Shown: positions 20,222-31,350 of the stretch, one piece after another
How the letters are laid out: every line of letters begins with the position of its first letter
Numbering within the stretch: the first letter of the stretch is position 1
Assembly: GCA_002689995.1 (NCBI GenBank)
Contig: NZIV01000070.1
Location: 16,091-80,090, forward strand
DNA: 64,000 nucleotides
Direction: 5' to 3'
Source: Fidelibacterota bacterium
Lineage (GTDB): Bacteria > Fidelibacterota > Marinisomatia > SCGC-AAA003-L08 > GCA-2689995
Translations under genes and position numbers: made by a program
Notes under the pieces: generated by a model
Database searches by the model: none
What the model was told of the DNA's origin: nothing
What the model saw: only the letters and a program-made list of their open reading frames with translations

Positions 20222-21637
20222 TTATGATTTTTTTGGAATAAATAAATCTGTGATAGTACCTTCAAACGCTTCGGCGGATAAACCTATGGATTCAGAGAGT
20301 GTAGGATGAGGATGTATTGTAAGTCCAATATCTTCAGCATCTGCACCCATTTCGATTGCTAAGCATCCTTCAGAAATCATATCACCTGCATTTTGGCCAA
20401 CAATACCAATACCCAGAATTTGTTTGTTTTCAGGATTAAAAATTGTTTTTGTTAGACCTTCTGTCCTACCGTGTGCAATAGCTTTACCGCTCGCTCTCCA
20501 TGGGAATTCACCCTTTTTATAAGGGATATTTTGTTCTTTTGCTTGGGCCTCTGTTAGCCCAGCCCAAGCAATTTCAGGATCTGTAAATATAACTGCAGGG
20601 ATACATTTTGCATCATTTTTTGCTGGTAATTCAGCAATTACTTCAGCAGCAACATGGCCTTCATAAGTTGCTTTATGTGCTAGCATTGGATTCCCTATAA
20701 TATCTCCAATGGCATACACATTTGCTATTGAAGTTCGCATTTTAGAGTCTACCTTTATAAAACCATTCTCATTAACTTTTATACTGGTATTTTCTAATCC
20801 AATATTGATAGAATTTGGTTCTCGACCTACCGCGACCAGAACTTTATCAAACTTTTCTTCTGTTATTTTATTTTTTGATTCAAATGTAACATTTAAAAAA
20901 TTATTTTCTGTTTTTATGTCAATTACTTTTGTTCCAAGTTTTATAGCTTGAAATTGATTTTTAAGCCTTTTTTGTAATGGATTAACTAAATCGGAATCCG
21001 CTCCAGGCAGAAGTGTTTCTAAGAATTCAACAACTGTTACTTTTGAGCCAAGCCCATGGTACACTGTTCCCATTTCTAATCCAATATAACCACCGCCAAC
21101 AACTAATAATTTTTTAGGAATATCATTTAATTCTAATGCATTAGTTGAATCCATAATACGATCATCATCTGGAAAAATTGAAACCTTAGCAGGAGATGAT
21201 CCTGTTGCGATTATACAATTATCAAAAGTTAAATCAATTTCTTCTGATTCAGATGAGATTTTTATCTCTGAGTTAGATTGAAATTTAGCTATACCAGTAA
21301 TAACACTAACATTTCTTGCTTTAGCTAATGCTGAAATTCCTTTGTTTAATCTTGAAATAACAGATTCTTTCCACTTTCTCACACTATTTAAATCAACATT
21401 AGGTTCTGAAAATTTCACTCCCATCTTTTTTAAATCTAGTGCTTCATCCATTACTTTCGTGATGTGAAGAAGTGCTTTTGATGGAATACAACCAACATTC
21501 AAACATACACCACCTAAATTTATATTTTTATCTATTAATGTAACTTTAAATCCTAGGTCAGCGGCTCTAAATGCTGCAGCATATCCACCTGGACCTGCTC
21601 CTATAATAGCAACTTGAGTATTTAATTTTTTGGTCAT
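20222..21637 (-). CDS. lpdA: dihydrolipoamide dehydrogenase (E3)
   Basis: VAIIGAGPGGYAAAFRAADLG, GGVCLNVGCIPSKALL, AIGDIIG, HPHPTLSE. Confidence 0.97.
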   Translation of the reverse strand: MTKKLNTQVAIIGAGPGGYAAAFRAADLGFKVTLIDKNINLGGVCLNVGCIPSKALLHITKVMDEALDLKKMGVKFSEPNVDLNSVRKWKESVISRLNKGISALAKARNVSVITGIAKFQSNSEIKISSESEEIDLTFDNCIIATGSSPAKVSIFPDDDRIMDSTNALELNDIPKKLLVVGGGYIGLEMGTVYHGLGSKVTVVEFLETLLPGADSDLVNPLQKRLKNQFQAIKLGTKVIDIKTENNFLNVTFESKNKITEEKFDKVLVAVGREPNSINIGLENTSIKVNENGFIKVDSKMRTSIANVYAIGDIIGNPMLAHKATYEGHVAAEVIAELPAKNDAKCIPAVIFTDPEIAWAGLTEAQAKEQNIPYKKGEFPWRASGKAIAHGRTEGLTKTIFNPENKQILGIGIVGQNAGDMISEGCLAIEMGADAEDIGLTIHPHPTLSESIGLSAEAFEGTITDLFIPKKS

Positions 21638-22935
21638 TAATATAAATCCAATCCTGGGATTTTTTCTATATCAGCCATTAAACTTGAAAGAAGTTTCGTG
21701 AATCGTGCAGCATCCGCACCATCGATTACACGATGATCATAAGATAAAGATAATGGTAGAATCAATCTCGGTTTGAATTCGCTTCCATTATACACTGGTT
21801 CCCATTTAGTTCTAGATACTCCTAAAATTGCGACTTCAGGTGGATTTACAATTGGAGTAAATGCAGTTCCACTAATACCGCCTAAACTAGAAATTGTAAA
21901 ACATCCGCCTGTAAGCTCATCAGGTTTAATTTTTTTATCTTTTGCTCTAATAGATAAATCTTCAAGTTCTACAGCTATTTCTGGTATAGATTTTTTATTA
22001 ATATCACGAATAACGGGGACAATTAAGCCGTTAGGAGTATCAACAGCAATGCCAATATGGAAATATTTTTTTATAATTAAGGACTCTCCTGTAGCGTTTA
22101 AACTAGAATTAAATTCTGGAAAGTCTTTTAGTGCTTTAACTATTGCCTTCATTATAAATGGTAAATAACTCATCTTAGGACTTGATTTTGATTTAGAGTT
22201 ATTTAATAATTTCCTGAGTTTTTCTAAAGCAGTTATATCTGCTTCATCAAATTGTGTAACATGAGGAATTGTATTCCATGCAGTCTGTAAGCGTTGTCCA
22301 CTAATTTTCCGAATTTTATTTAATGTTTGATACTCTATATCACCAAATTTAGAAAAATCAGTAGATGGTAGTTGAAAGCCTATAGAAGGAGAAAAAGATT
22401 TTTCTTCATTTAATTTTGTTTTAATAAAATTTTGAACATCATCTTTAGTAATTCTTCCTTTAGCACCAGTTCCTGAAATCAATCCCAATTCACAACCCAA
22501 TTCTCTTGCAAATCTACGTACCGATGGACTAGCTGATACAGGTTTTTTTTTGGTTTGTTCTTTTTCGAGAGAATTATTAGACTTAGTCTCCAATATTTTA
22601 GAATCTATTAGCTGAGTTTTTGATTCGTCAACTTTTCTATTTTCTAATGTTTCTTTTTTTGTAGGTTCAGTCTCATTGAGTGTAGGTTCAGTCTCATTGA
22701 GTTTTTCAATTATGAAAATTTCAGTTCCAGGACTAATATTATCACCATTATTGATTAATACTTCTTTAATTACTCCGTCGACAGAAATAGGTATCTCCAT
22801 TGATGCTTTTTCAGTTTCAATAATTAAACCAATATCATCTTTGGTTACTTTATCACCAATACTTACGGAGATTTCACTAATTTCAACTTGGTCAATGCCT
22901 TCTCCAATATCAGGGAGAATAATTTTGTCACTCAT
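21637..22935 (-). CDS. aceF: pyruvate dehydrogenase E2, dihydrolipoamide acetyltransferase
   Basis: Lipoyl domain ETEKASMEIP; E3-binding SPSVRRFARELGCEL; catalytic LSYDHRVIDGADAARF. Confidence 0.96.
   Translation of the reverse strand: MSDKIILPDIGEGIDQVEISEISVSIGDKVTKDDIGLIIETEKASMEIPISVDGVIKEVLINNGDNISPGTEIFIIEKLNETEPTLNETEPTKKETLENRKVDESKTQLIDSKILETKSNNSLEKEQTKKKPVSASPSVRRFARELGCELGLISGTGAKGRITKDDVQNFIKTKLNEEKSFSPSIGFQLPSTDFSKFGDIEYQTLNKIRKISGQRLQTAWNTIPHVTQFDEADITALEKLRKLLNNSKSKSSPKMSYLPFIMKAIVKALKDFPEFNSSLNATGESLIIKKYFHIGIAVDTPNGLIVPVIRDINKKSIPEIAVELEDLSIRAKDKKIKPDELTGGCFTISSLGGISGTAFTPIVNPPEVAILGVSRTKWEPVYNGSEFKPRLILPLSLSYDHRVIDGADAARFTKLLSSLMADIEKIPGLDLY
22660..22701. repeat. perfect 2 x 21-bp tandem repeat in aceF linker
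   Basis: TGTAGGTTCAGTCTCATTGAG repeated twice head-to-tail; encodes LNETEPT x2 on the minus strand. Confidence 0.95.
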
Positions 22936-23035
22936 AATTTATTTAATTCTTAATTTAGTATAATAAAAGACTACTATAATTTAGGTGTTATTTTTCTTTC
23001 ATGTCAAAGATGATAATAAGATAAAAAAATATAAT

Positions 23036-25705
23036 CTACTGAAATAGGGGACTTACCTTATTCTGATCGATATTATATTTTTTTATAGCATTAGAAACAA
23101 GTTTGGTATCAATTTTATTTTCTCTTGCAAGAGCATCTAATGCTGAAAAAACAATATAGTACTTATCAACTTCAAAAAAACTTCTTAATCCCTCTCTAGT
23201 GTCACTTCTACCAAATCCATCAGTGCCTAAGGCTGTATAATATCTCCTTCTGATGAATGGTGCAACCTGTTCTGCAACTAGTTTCACATAGTCACAAACA
23301 GCGATTATTGGTCCATCATATTTCTCCATACATTCATAAATATATGGCATTTTATCTTCCTCTTCTGGATGCAAACGATTATATCTATATACTTCCTCAC
23401 CATTTTTACGGAGTTCATTATAACTTGTTATACTCCAGATATCTGATTCAATTTTCCAATCCTTTCGAAGAATTTCTGAAGCCTCAATGACTTCATTAAT
23501 CAGAGAACCACTACCAAATAATTGTACTCGTAAATCAGATTTACCACCTTCCTTAAATAAATACATACCTCTTATAATTCCATCTTCACATTTTTTTGGC
23601 ATTTTAGGATGTGAATAGTTTTCATTTTCAAGAGTCAAGTAGTAAATCACATCATCATTTTCTTGATACATTCTTTTTAAGCCATGTTGAATAATAATTG
23701 CAATTTCATATGCAAATGCCGGATCATAAGAAATTACATTAGGAACAACCGATGCCTGAAGCAGGCTATGACCATCCTGATGCTGCAGACCTTCACCATT
23801 AAGTGTTGTTCTGCCAGCGGTACCACCAATCAAAAACCCTCTTACTCGCATATCAGCTGCTGCCCAAATCAAATCACCAATACGCTGAAATCCAAACATT
23901 GAATAATATATAAAAAATGGAATCATATGAATATTATTTGTGCTGTGAGACATACCGGCCGCAATAAATGATGACATTGCACCTGCTTCTGTAATTCCTT
24001 CTTCAAGAATTTGACCTTGAACATCTTCTCGATAATATAAATATTGATCTGAATCAACAGGGTCATACTTTTGTCCAGCATGAGAATAAATTCCATATTG
24101 TCTAAATAAAGGTTCAATTCCGAAAGTTCTAGCTTCATCAGGGATGATTGGAACAATATTTTTACCTATATTTTTGTCTTTTAACAAACTAGCCATTAAT
24201 TTGACAAAAGCCATAGTTGTGGAGAATTCTCTATCCCCACTATCTGCTAAATGAGATTTAAGATCTACTAATTTAGGTATATTTAACTTTTCTGATATAC
24301 TTGAACGTTGAGGTAAAAAACCGCCTAAATTTTGTCTCTTGTTTTTAAGGTATTTAATTTCTTCGCTATCATCATTAGGTTTGTAAAATGGCGCATCCAC
24401 GCATTCTTCATCGGACATTGGAATATCAAACCTTGATTTGAATTGAATCAATTCTTTCTCATTTAATTTTTTTTGTTGATGAGTGATATTTCTTCCTTCA
24501 CCAGACTCTCCAAGGCCATAACCTTTAATAGTCTGAGCAAGAATTACTGTGGGTTGACCTTTGTGATTAACTGCTTCTTTGTAGGCTGCAAATATTTTAG
24601 CAGGATCATGGCCTCCCAAATTAAGGTTACTAAGATCGTCATCTGATAAGTGTTCGACCAATGGAAGTAATTCTGGATATTTACCCCAAAATTCTTTTCT
24701 AACATATTCACCGCCTTCTACTACATATTTTAACGCTTCACCATCTAGAAGTTCATTCATCCTTTTAACAAGAAGTCCTGAGCTATCTTTTTCAATAATT
24801 GAATCCCAATCGGAACCCCAAATAACTTTAATAACATTCCATCCAGCACCTCTAAAGGCACCTTCTAGTTCTTGGATTACTTTCGAATTACCTCTAACTG
24901 GTCCGTCAAGTCTTTGCAGGTTACAATTAACTACAAATATAAGATTATCTAACTTTTCTCTAGATGCTAATGTTAGGGCTCCTAAAGATTCTGGTTCATC
25001 CATCTCTCCATCACCTAAAAACGCCCATACTTTACGCTCACTTTTTTTAGTTATCTTGCGGTCACTTAAATATTGGAGGAATCGAGCTTGATAAATTGCT
25101 TGTAAAGCACAAAGACCCATTGAAACTGTAGCAAATTGCCAAAAGTTTGGCATAAGCCAAGGATGAGGATATGAAGAAAGTCCTCCTTCTTTTGCAAGCT
25201 CCTGTCTGAAATTGTGAAGTTTTTTTGAACTTATACGACCTTCTAAATAAGCACGAGCGTAAACCCCGGGAGTTACATGTCCTTGGAAGTAAACCATATC
25301 TTCGCCTTTAGGATTATCTTTGCCCTTAAAAAAATGATTAAATGCAACTTCAAGTAAGGTTGCTCCCGATGCATAAGACGAAATATGTCCACCAATCCCG
25401 TGATGTTCTTTGTTGGCTTTAACAACCATTGCCATAGCATTCCATCGAATGAGTGATTTAATTCGCCTTTCAATTTTTCTATCTCCAGGAAATTGAGTTT
25501 GCTGCGAAAGAGGGATAGTATTAACATAGTCAGTGTATGGCTTAAAGGGCATTCTCAAGCCATTTCTACGACCAAAAGAGATTATTTTTTCAATTAAAAA
25601 GTGCGCACGATCTATTCCTTCCGACTCTATAATTGATTCTATAGAATCAAGCCATTCTTGCGTCTCTTGTGGGTCTGTATCATATTCATTGTTGATAGGA
25701 TTCAT
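23036..25705 (-). CDS. aceE: pyruvate dehydrogenase E1, homodimeric type
   Basis: YFQGHVTPGVYARAYLEGR, FLGDGEMDEPES, CNLQRLDGPVRGN; 889 aa. Confidence 0.97.
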   Translation of the reverse strand: MNPINNEYDTDPQETQEWLDSIESIIESEGIDRAHFLIEKIISFGRRNGLRMPFKPYTDYVNTIPLSQQTQFPGDRKIERRIKSLIRWNAMAMVVKANKEHHGIGGHISSYASGATLLEVAFNHFFKGKDNPKGEDMVYFQGHVTPGVYARAYLEGRISSKKLHNFRQELAKEGGLSSYPHPWLMPNFWQFATVSMGLCALQAIYQARFLQYLSDRKITKKSERKVWAFLGDGEMDEPESLGALTLASREKLDNLIFVVNCNLQRLDGPVRGNSKVIQELEGAFRGAGWNVIKVIWGSDWDSIIEKDSSGLLVKRMNELLDGEALKYVVEGGEYVRKEFWGKYPELLPLVEHLSDDDLSNLNLGGHDPAKIFAAYKEAVNHKGQPTVILAQTIKGYGLGESGEGRNITHQQKKLNEKELIQFKSRFDIPMSDEECVDAPFYKPNDDSEEIKYLKNKRQNLGGFLPQRSSISEKLNIPKLVDLKSHLADSGDREFSTTMAFVKLMASLLKDKNIGKNIVPIIPDEARTFGIEPLFRQYGIYSHAGQKYDPVDSDQYLYYREDVQGQILEEGITEAGAMSSFIAAGMSHSTNNIHMIPFFIYYSMFGFQRIGDLIWAAADMRVRGFLIGGTAGRTTLNGEGLQHQDGHSLLQASVVPNVISYDPAFAYEIAIIIQHGLKRMYQENDDVIYYLTLENENYSHPKMPKKCEDGIIRGMYLFKEGGKSDLRVQLFGSGSLINEVIEASEILRKDWKIESDIWSITSYNELRKNGEEVYRYNRLHPEEEDKMPYIYECMEKYDGPIIAVCDYVKLVAEQVAPFIRRRYYTALGTDGFGRSDTREGLRSFFEVDKYYIVFSALDALARENKIDTKLVSNAIKKYNIDQNKVSPLFQ

Positions 25706-25889
25706 TAAAATTCCTTTTATAGCAAATTAGTTTATAATCACTTATGTAAAATTACCATGAAAAGTAAATTCTATGAAAAGAGATTAATATTTTTTATTCA
25801 AATAAAATCCTAAAAAAAACTGCATAAAACTAGGTGCAAATAGAGGTTTTAACTTAAATTTGAGACTTTAATAAAAACTAAATTTAATA

Positions 25890-27095
25890 ATGAAAATTGC
25901 CTTTTTAACAGCAGGAGGACTTGCTCCTTGTTTATCAGCCTCGATTGGAAGATTAGTTGAACAATATTACCTAAAATTCCCAGACTCAAAAATGATAGGA
26001 TATTTGAACGGTTATAAAGGATTATTAATGGGTAACTCGATTAATTTCACCGAACAGGTTAAAATTAATTCAAAAGTTTTATATAATTTTGGAGGAAGTC
26101 CAATTGGAAATAGTAGAGTAAAATTAACTAATATTGATGATTGTATCAATAATGGCTATATTAAAAGGGGTGAATTGCCCCTTGAAATAGCTGCAAAGCA
26201 GTTAGTAGATGATGAAGTCGATATTTTACACACAATTGGAGGCGATGATACAAATACAACCGCCGCTGATCTTGCAAAATATTTAGAAGAAAATAATTAC
26301 AATCTAACTGTTGTTGGTTTACCGAAAACGGTAGATAATGATGTTTACCCAATAAAACAAACACTAGGAGCTTGGACAGCCGCTGAACAAGGTGCTAGCT
26401 TTTTTAGAAATATTGCAAATGAGAACACGACAAATAGCAGAAGTCTGATTATACATGAGGTTATGGGACGAAATTGCGGCTGGCTCACTGCGGCGACTGC
26501 TTTAGAATATAAAAAGATTTTAGATGCAGAAACGTTTTTACCTGAAATTTTAATTGAAAGAGAAAGATGGGATATTGATGCAATATACATCCCTGAAATC
26601 GAGCTGAATATAGAAAAGGAAGTTTCTAGACTAAGAATGATGTTAGATAAGAAAGGTTCTGTAAATATTTTTCTAAGTGAGGGAGCCGGCCTAAAATCTA
26701 TAACTTCAGAAATGGAATCGCGAGGAGAAAAAGTTAATAAAGATGCTTTTGGACATGTAAGGCTTGATGAAATAAATCCTGGAAAGTGGTTCGCTAAGCA
26801 ATTTTCACAGAGAATTGATGCTGAAAAAACATTAGTACAGAAAAGTGGATACTATGCTAGGTCAGCAAAACCATGTGAGAAAGATTTAAAATTGATTTTT
26901 AAATCTGCAGATTTAGCACTGAAGTCAGCTGTAAAAAATCAGAGTGGAGTAGTTGGTATAGATGAGCAAAACGACAACGACCTAAGATGTATTGAGTTTG
27001 AAAGAATTAAAGGTGGAAAGCCATTTAATCCTGAAGTAGGATGGTTTCAAGAAATGTTAGTTGAAATTGGTCAACTTAGTAAAAATAAAAATTAA
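25890..27095 (+). CDS. pfp: pyrophosphate-dependent 6-phosphofructokinase-type enzyme
   Basis: GGDDTNTTAA and PKTVDND (PPi-type signatures rather than GGDGS/PGTIDND), MGRNCGWLTA. Confidence 0.85.
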   Translation: MKIAFLTAGGLAPCLSASIGRLVEQYYLKFPDSKMIGYLNGYKGLLMGNSINFTEQVKINSKVLYNFGGSPIGNSRVKLTNIDDCINNGYIKRGELPLEIAAKQLVDDEVDILHTIGGDDTNTTAADLAKYLEENNYNLTVVGLPKTVDNDVYPIKQTLGAWTAAEQGASFFRNIANENTTNSRSLIIHEVMGRNCGWLTAATALEYKKILDAETFLPEILIERERWDIDAIYIPEIELNIEKEVSRLRMMLDKKGSVNIFLSEGAGLKSITSEMESRGEKVNKDAFGHVRLDEINPGKWFAKQFSQRIDAEKTLVQKSGYYARSAKPCEKDLKLIFKSADLALKSAVKNQSGVVGIDEQNDNDLRCIEFERIKGGKPFNPEVGWFQEMLVEIGQLSKNKN

Positions 27096-27232
27096 TACGT
27101 GAATTATCGTAATGACTTTATTAAAGTTACAAATGAAGTAGCTGTTTCTATAAAACTAATCTCGCGGGTTATTAGAGCAGATATTTGAGTAAAAGAATTG
27201 CCTTAAAATAATAATTAATAACTATTAAATGA

Positions 27233-27250
27233 CTGTGATTAGTATCACAG
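27233..27250. promoter_or_regulatory. 18-bp palindrome CTGTGATTAGTATCACAG, Crp/Fnr-family operator-like
   Basis: Contains TGTGA-N6-TCACA, identical to the CRP half-site consensus, about 150 bp upstream of the surface-protein gene. Confidence 0.55.
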
Positions 27251-27386
27251 AACAGTTTTAATAATAGATATTAGTATAAATTTTTAGCATTGAGCTTGGA
27301 AAATAAGAAGGTGATGTAATAAATTGTAATTGTTGTTTTCAGGTTTTAAAAAAAGAATGACTAGCAACACAACACAGGGGAAAAAA

Positions 27387-30300
27387 ATGATAAGATACAT
27401 CAACACAAATTTTAGAATTAAAATTACTGTAATTTTTTTAGTTTTCGTCAGTTTAGCCTACTCAGTTAATACGCCTTGCGAATTGCCTGCAGATCATATC
27501 TATCTAAATGATGGTGAAGTTTGGTACAATGTTGAGTCAGATATTGGTGGATTTCAGTTTAATATTGATAATGCAATTGTTAACAGTTCTTCAGGTGGTG
27601 ATGCTGCCTTGGCTGGTTTTGTTGTTAATGCGAGCAATACTACTGTGCTCGGATTCTCGTTTTCTGGTGCTTCTATCGATTCTGGTTGTGGAGTATTAAC
27701 AAATTTGTCTGTTTCTGGTGAGGCAACAGGTTTAAGTGGGATTGTTATGTCGAACCCCTCTGGTGTTGCATTTGATGTAGAATATTATATTATAGAAGAC
27801 GGTTGTGACGATTTAGATGAAGATGGTTTATGTGATGATGTAGATGATTGTATTGGATTTTATGACGAGTGTGGCGTTTGTAATGGTTCTGGTATACCTG
27901 AAGATAGCTGTGATTGTAATGGGAGCATAGATTTAGGCTGCGGTTGCGACGAGCCTGGTCCGACTGGCTGCGATAATCAGTGCGATTCTGTCTTAGAGAG
28001 CGATCAATGCGGTGTATGCGGAGGAGATAATAGTACTTGCGAAGATTGTTCAGGTGTTCCTAATGGTGATGCAGAAATTGATGATTGTGGTGTATGTGGT
28101 GGTGAAAACGACTGTTTGAATGATAGTCATTATAACGTTGAAATAGAAGAAACGGGTATAAGTCAATTAATTATTTTTGAAGACACAATTAATGAATTGC
28201 AGGCTGGGGATGAACTTGGAGTTTTTGATTTAGCAGGAATTTTGCCAAATTCAGATTGTGGCGATGAGTCCTATGGAGAATTATTGGTAGGTGCTGGGGT
28301 TTGGAGTAATAGTCAGCTTGAGATTATTCCTATTGGCTCATCTACGGCTCCATGTCTTGGTGGTGGAGGTGTTTTGCCTGGCTTTGTTTCAGGTAACTCG
28401 ATGGAAGTACGTATATGGAGAGATGGGGAAGAAATTATTCCACAAATTGAGTTTTCTTTCGGCGACGGAGAGTTTGGAGAATTACTACCTGATGTGATTT
28501 CATCATTAATTTTGTGTGAAGGTATTATAGATGAATGTGGTTTATGTAATGGTGATAATTCTTCTTGTACTGACTGCTTAGGTGTTGTGAATGGAGATGC
28601 TGAAGAGGATTGTTTGGGTATATGTGGCGGTGGTGCAGAATTTGATGAATGTGGTGTTTGTAGTGGCGATAATTCGTCATGTTCTGGTTGTACAGATGTT
28701 TATGCAGATAATTTTAATCAAGAGGCAATTTTAGATGATGGTTCATGTCAATTCCCACCTATTGATATTGATGAACCGGAAGAATTGGCGTTTTATGATA
28801 GTAGTGTTAATATTGATCTTCCAGGGGTGATTTTTGAAGAAGTAGAAGTGAATATTGATATACCTGCAGGTGCGTTGGATATTCCGGAAGGTACTGAAGT
28901 TACTTTGGAAGCCTCTGAAGTTTCGGAGAATCAAATTCAAGACATTATTGATAGCTCCTCGTCTGCAGAAGCTGGTTTAGAAGTGTTTGAAGGTATTTCT
29001 TTTGAGGCGACTGATGAAAATGGTGTTACTGTAGATTTATCTGAAGGAGCAACGCTAGATGTTGAGATAACGTTTGAGCCAGAACGAAATGATTATGATT
29101 TAGGTTATATATCTGAGGGTGGAGAGATTATTGCCCTAGGAGCAGATTGTGTTGATAATAGTGATGGAACGTGGACATGCAATGGTGATGGACCAGGATT
29201 TGGATCTTACATTGTCTATTCATTTGATGAATCCATTGTAATAGAGGGCTGCACTCTGGCTTTTGCATGTAATTATGATGAAGGGGCTACTTTGAATGAT
29301 GGAGGTTGTCTATATTTTGATGAATGTGGTGAGTGTGGTGGTAATAATTCTACGTGCGCAGGTTGTGATGGAGTAGCAAATAGTGGGCTAGAACTTGATG
29401 AGTGTGGAGTGTGCAATGGTCCGGATGCAAGTTTTGAATGTGAAGATGGTTCTTTTGTATGCGAATATGCAGACTGTTGTAATGGAATTCAAGGATTCTA
29501 TCCAAGTTATGGACCTGGTTGCGCATGGAACCCAATAGTCTCTACAGTTCAGTCATATATTATTTTTGATGAGATTACATTTCAGGGCGAACAGATTAGC
29601 CAAGGACTAGAGGGTGGTTCTAATGGCCAGTGCCCTGATGGTGATTGTGATATTTTAACAGCAATTTATAATGGTCAAAGTGTCGGCTGGTCTTATTGTC
29701 CAGAAATTAATAATGGTATAACAATAGCGATTGAAACAAATGATGGTACAACTGCTGGGACAGAAAATTACCCTGCTATTAATGCAGCATTTGCTCCAAT
29801 AGTTTCATTTAATTTTTATGATGCGAGTGAAAATAGGACATATTACAGCGTTGCTTCTTCTCCTTTACAAACTGGAGCAGCATATTTATTTGGGAATCTT
29901 GAAATAAATGGAGATGAAGATTACCAGAGTTGTGATGGCTTTTTATTTGGTGAAAGTACTTGTTTCGACCAAGAGCCAGGCTGTCCTTTATCTTATGATT
30001 CAAATTTTAATCCAAATGCTGGTATAGCAGATTGCAGTTATTGTAGTGTTGATTATGATTTCTGTGGTTGTACAGACCCAGAAACATCAACCTATAATTC
30101 TGAGGCTACTTTAAATGACGGTTCATGCGAATATGGATTTTCATTTACTCACCAATTAGGCTTTGGAAACAACTTAATTAGTTTCCCTGGTTATTTAGAA
30201 GACGATAGCTCTCAAAATCTCTTGGAAGGCTTAATTTTTGAAGGTCCAAATGTTGCATTTTTGCTTAGTCAGGGACTTGGCTTATTTAATACATCCGGCG

Positions 30301-31346
30301 GATGGTCTGGGAATTTAAATAATATTTCGCCAACGTCTGGCTATTGGTTGAATGTTGAAGGCTCTCATAACTGGACAATTGAGTTTAGTTCAGCATTAGA
30401 ACCATGTACATCATATGAAATTGGTTTCGGAAACAATTTATTATCATATAAATGGGGGGATGATAATGCCCTTACGCTAGAAGCACTAGGAGGTTCCAAT
30501 GAAGATGGTACGGGATTTGCTGATCAAAATTTTAATTTCATCTTAGGACAAGGCGTAGGACTGTTTAATACGGTAAATGGATGGTCTGGTAATTTAAATA
30601 CCCTTACGCAAGGTAAGGGATATTGGGTTAATATTTCAAATAGTAATATTGACTTTAGGTGGGGTTTTAGTCAATGTTCAGATGTCAATGGTTCAACTAC
30701 TACCTCAGAACCTATACTGGCAAAACAGATGCTTTCAGATTTCAAGTTCACCCAATCTACTGAGCAGGCTTTTTATTTAATAAGAAATATAAAAATTGAC
30801 GGCAATCAACCGAAAATAAATGATATAGTTTTAGCTTATAATGGTGACATCTTAGTAGGCTCCACGTATTGGGAGGGAGAATATACCGTATTGCCTGTAA
30901 TGGGTAAGGATTTTTCAGGGCAAACAAGTGGTTTTTGTGAAACTGGAGATAATATTAAATTAAAAATTTACAGGCATATTGAAGGAGATATATTAGACTT
31001 GAACGGGAAAATAGACCCATGGGATAATTTGCTAGTAACTGAAATTAATATGCTTAAAGGGCAGGATTTTCATGAAAGTCCTGTTTCTTTTAGTATTAAA
31101 AAAGCATATCCGAATCCATTTAATCCTGTGACTAATTTTAACATAAATATCCCAGTGGATGAATTTACTCATTTAGGGATATATGATGTTAAAGGGAAAT
31201 TAGTAGAAACAATTGTTAATGAAAAATTGGCTGCTGGTTCTTATCAATTTAATTGGAATGCCGAACAGAGTCCCAGCGGTTTATATTTTATCAAGGCTCA
31301 ATTTAGAAATACTATTTTGTCAGAAAAAATAATACTGGTTAAATAA
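27387..31346 (+). CDS. large secreted Cys-rich repeat protein with T9SS-type C-terminal sorting domain
   Basis: Signal peptide at internal Met ([26 protein letters not shown]); many [13 protein letters not shown] units; tandem GFGNNLIS...GYWLN domains; C-term [17 protein letters not shown]...[22 protein letters not shown]. Track ORF begins at 27330. Confidence 0.85.
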   Translation: MIRYINTNFRIKITVIFLVFVSLAYSVNTPCELPADHIYLNDGEVWYNVESDIGGFQFNIDNAIVNSSSGGDAALAGFVVNASNTTVLGFSFSGASIDSGCGVLTNLSVSGEATGLSGIVMSNPSGVAFDVEYYIIEDGCDDLDEDGLCDDVDDCIGFYDECGVCNGSGIPEDSCDCNGSIDLGCGCDEPGPTGCDNQCDSVLESDQCGVCGGDNSTCEDCSGVPNGDAEIDDCGVCGGENDCLNDSHYNVEIEETGISQLIIFEDTINELQAGDELGVFDLAGILPNSDCGDESYGELLVGAGVWSNSQLEIIPIGSSTAPCLGGGGVLPGFVSGNSMEVRIWRDGEEIIPQIEFSFGDGEFGELLPDVISSLILCEGIIDECGLCNGDNSSCTDCLGVVNGDAEEDCLGICGGGAEFDECGVCSGDNSSCSGCTDVYADNFNQEAILDDGSCQFPPIDIDEPEELAFYDSSVNIDLPGVIFEEVEVNIDIPAGALDIPEGTEVTLEASEVSENQIQDIIDSSSSAEAGLEVFEGISFEATDENGVTVDLSEGATLDVEITFEPERNDYDLGYISEGGEIIALGADCVDNSDGTWTCNGDGPGFGSYIVYSFDESIVIEGCTLAFACNYDEGATLNDGGCLYFDECGECGGNNSTCAGCDGVANSGLELDECGVCNGPDASFECEDGSFVCEYADCCNGIQGFYPSYGPGCAWNPIVSTVQSYIIFDEITFQGEQISQGLEGGSNGQCPDGDCDILTAIYNGQSVGWSYCPEINNGITIAIETNDGTTAGTENYPAINAAFAPIVSFNFYDASENRTYYSVASSPLQTGAAYLFGNLEINGDEDYQSCDGFLFGESTCFDQEPGCPLSYDSNFNPNAGIADCSYCSVDYDFCGCTDPETSTYNSEATLNDGSCEYGFSFTHQLGFGNNLISFPGYLEDDSSQNLLEGLIFEGPNVAFLLSQGLGLFNTSGGWSGNLNNISPTSGYWLNVEGSHNWTIEFSSALEPCTSYEIGFGNNLLSYKWGDDNALTLEALGGSNEDGTGFADQNFNFILGQGVGLFNTVNGWSGNLNTLTQGKGYWVNISNSNIDFRWGFSQCSDVNGSTTTSEPILAKQMLSDFKFTQSTEQAFYLIRNIKIDGNQPKINDIVLAYNGDILVGSTYWEGEYTVLPVMGKDFSGQTSGFCETGDNIKLKIYRHIEGDILDLNGKIDPWDNLLVTEINMLKGQDFHESPVSFSIKKAYPNPFNPVTNFNINIPVDEFTHLGIYDVKGKLVETIVNEKLAAGSYQFNWNAEQSPSGLYFIKAQFRNTILSEKIILVK
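30156..30668 (+). repeat. two tandem copies of a ~80-aa GFGNNL..S / GLFNT..GWSGNLN / GYW.N domain
   Basis: [11 protein letters not shown]...[30 protein letters not shown] followed by [12 protein letters not shown]...[30 protein letters not shown]. Confidence 0.85.
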
Positions 31347-31350
31347 AATT

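Noticed and set aside
20709-24156. Plus-strand and alternate-frame ORFs inside lpdA/aceF/aceE (20709-20951, 21773-22168, 22676-22963, 23257-23490, 23684-23902, 23923-24156)
   Set aside because: Fully nested in strongly conserved PDH genes with clear full-length homology on the minus strand.
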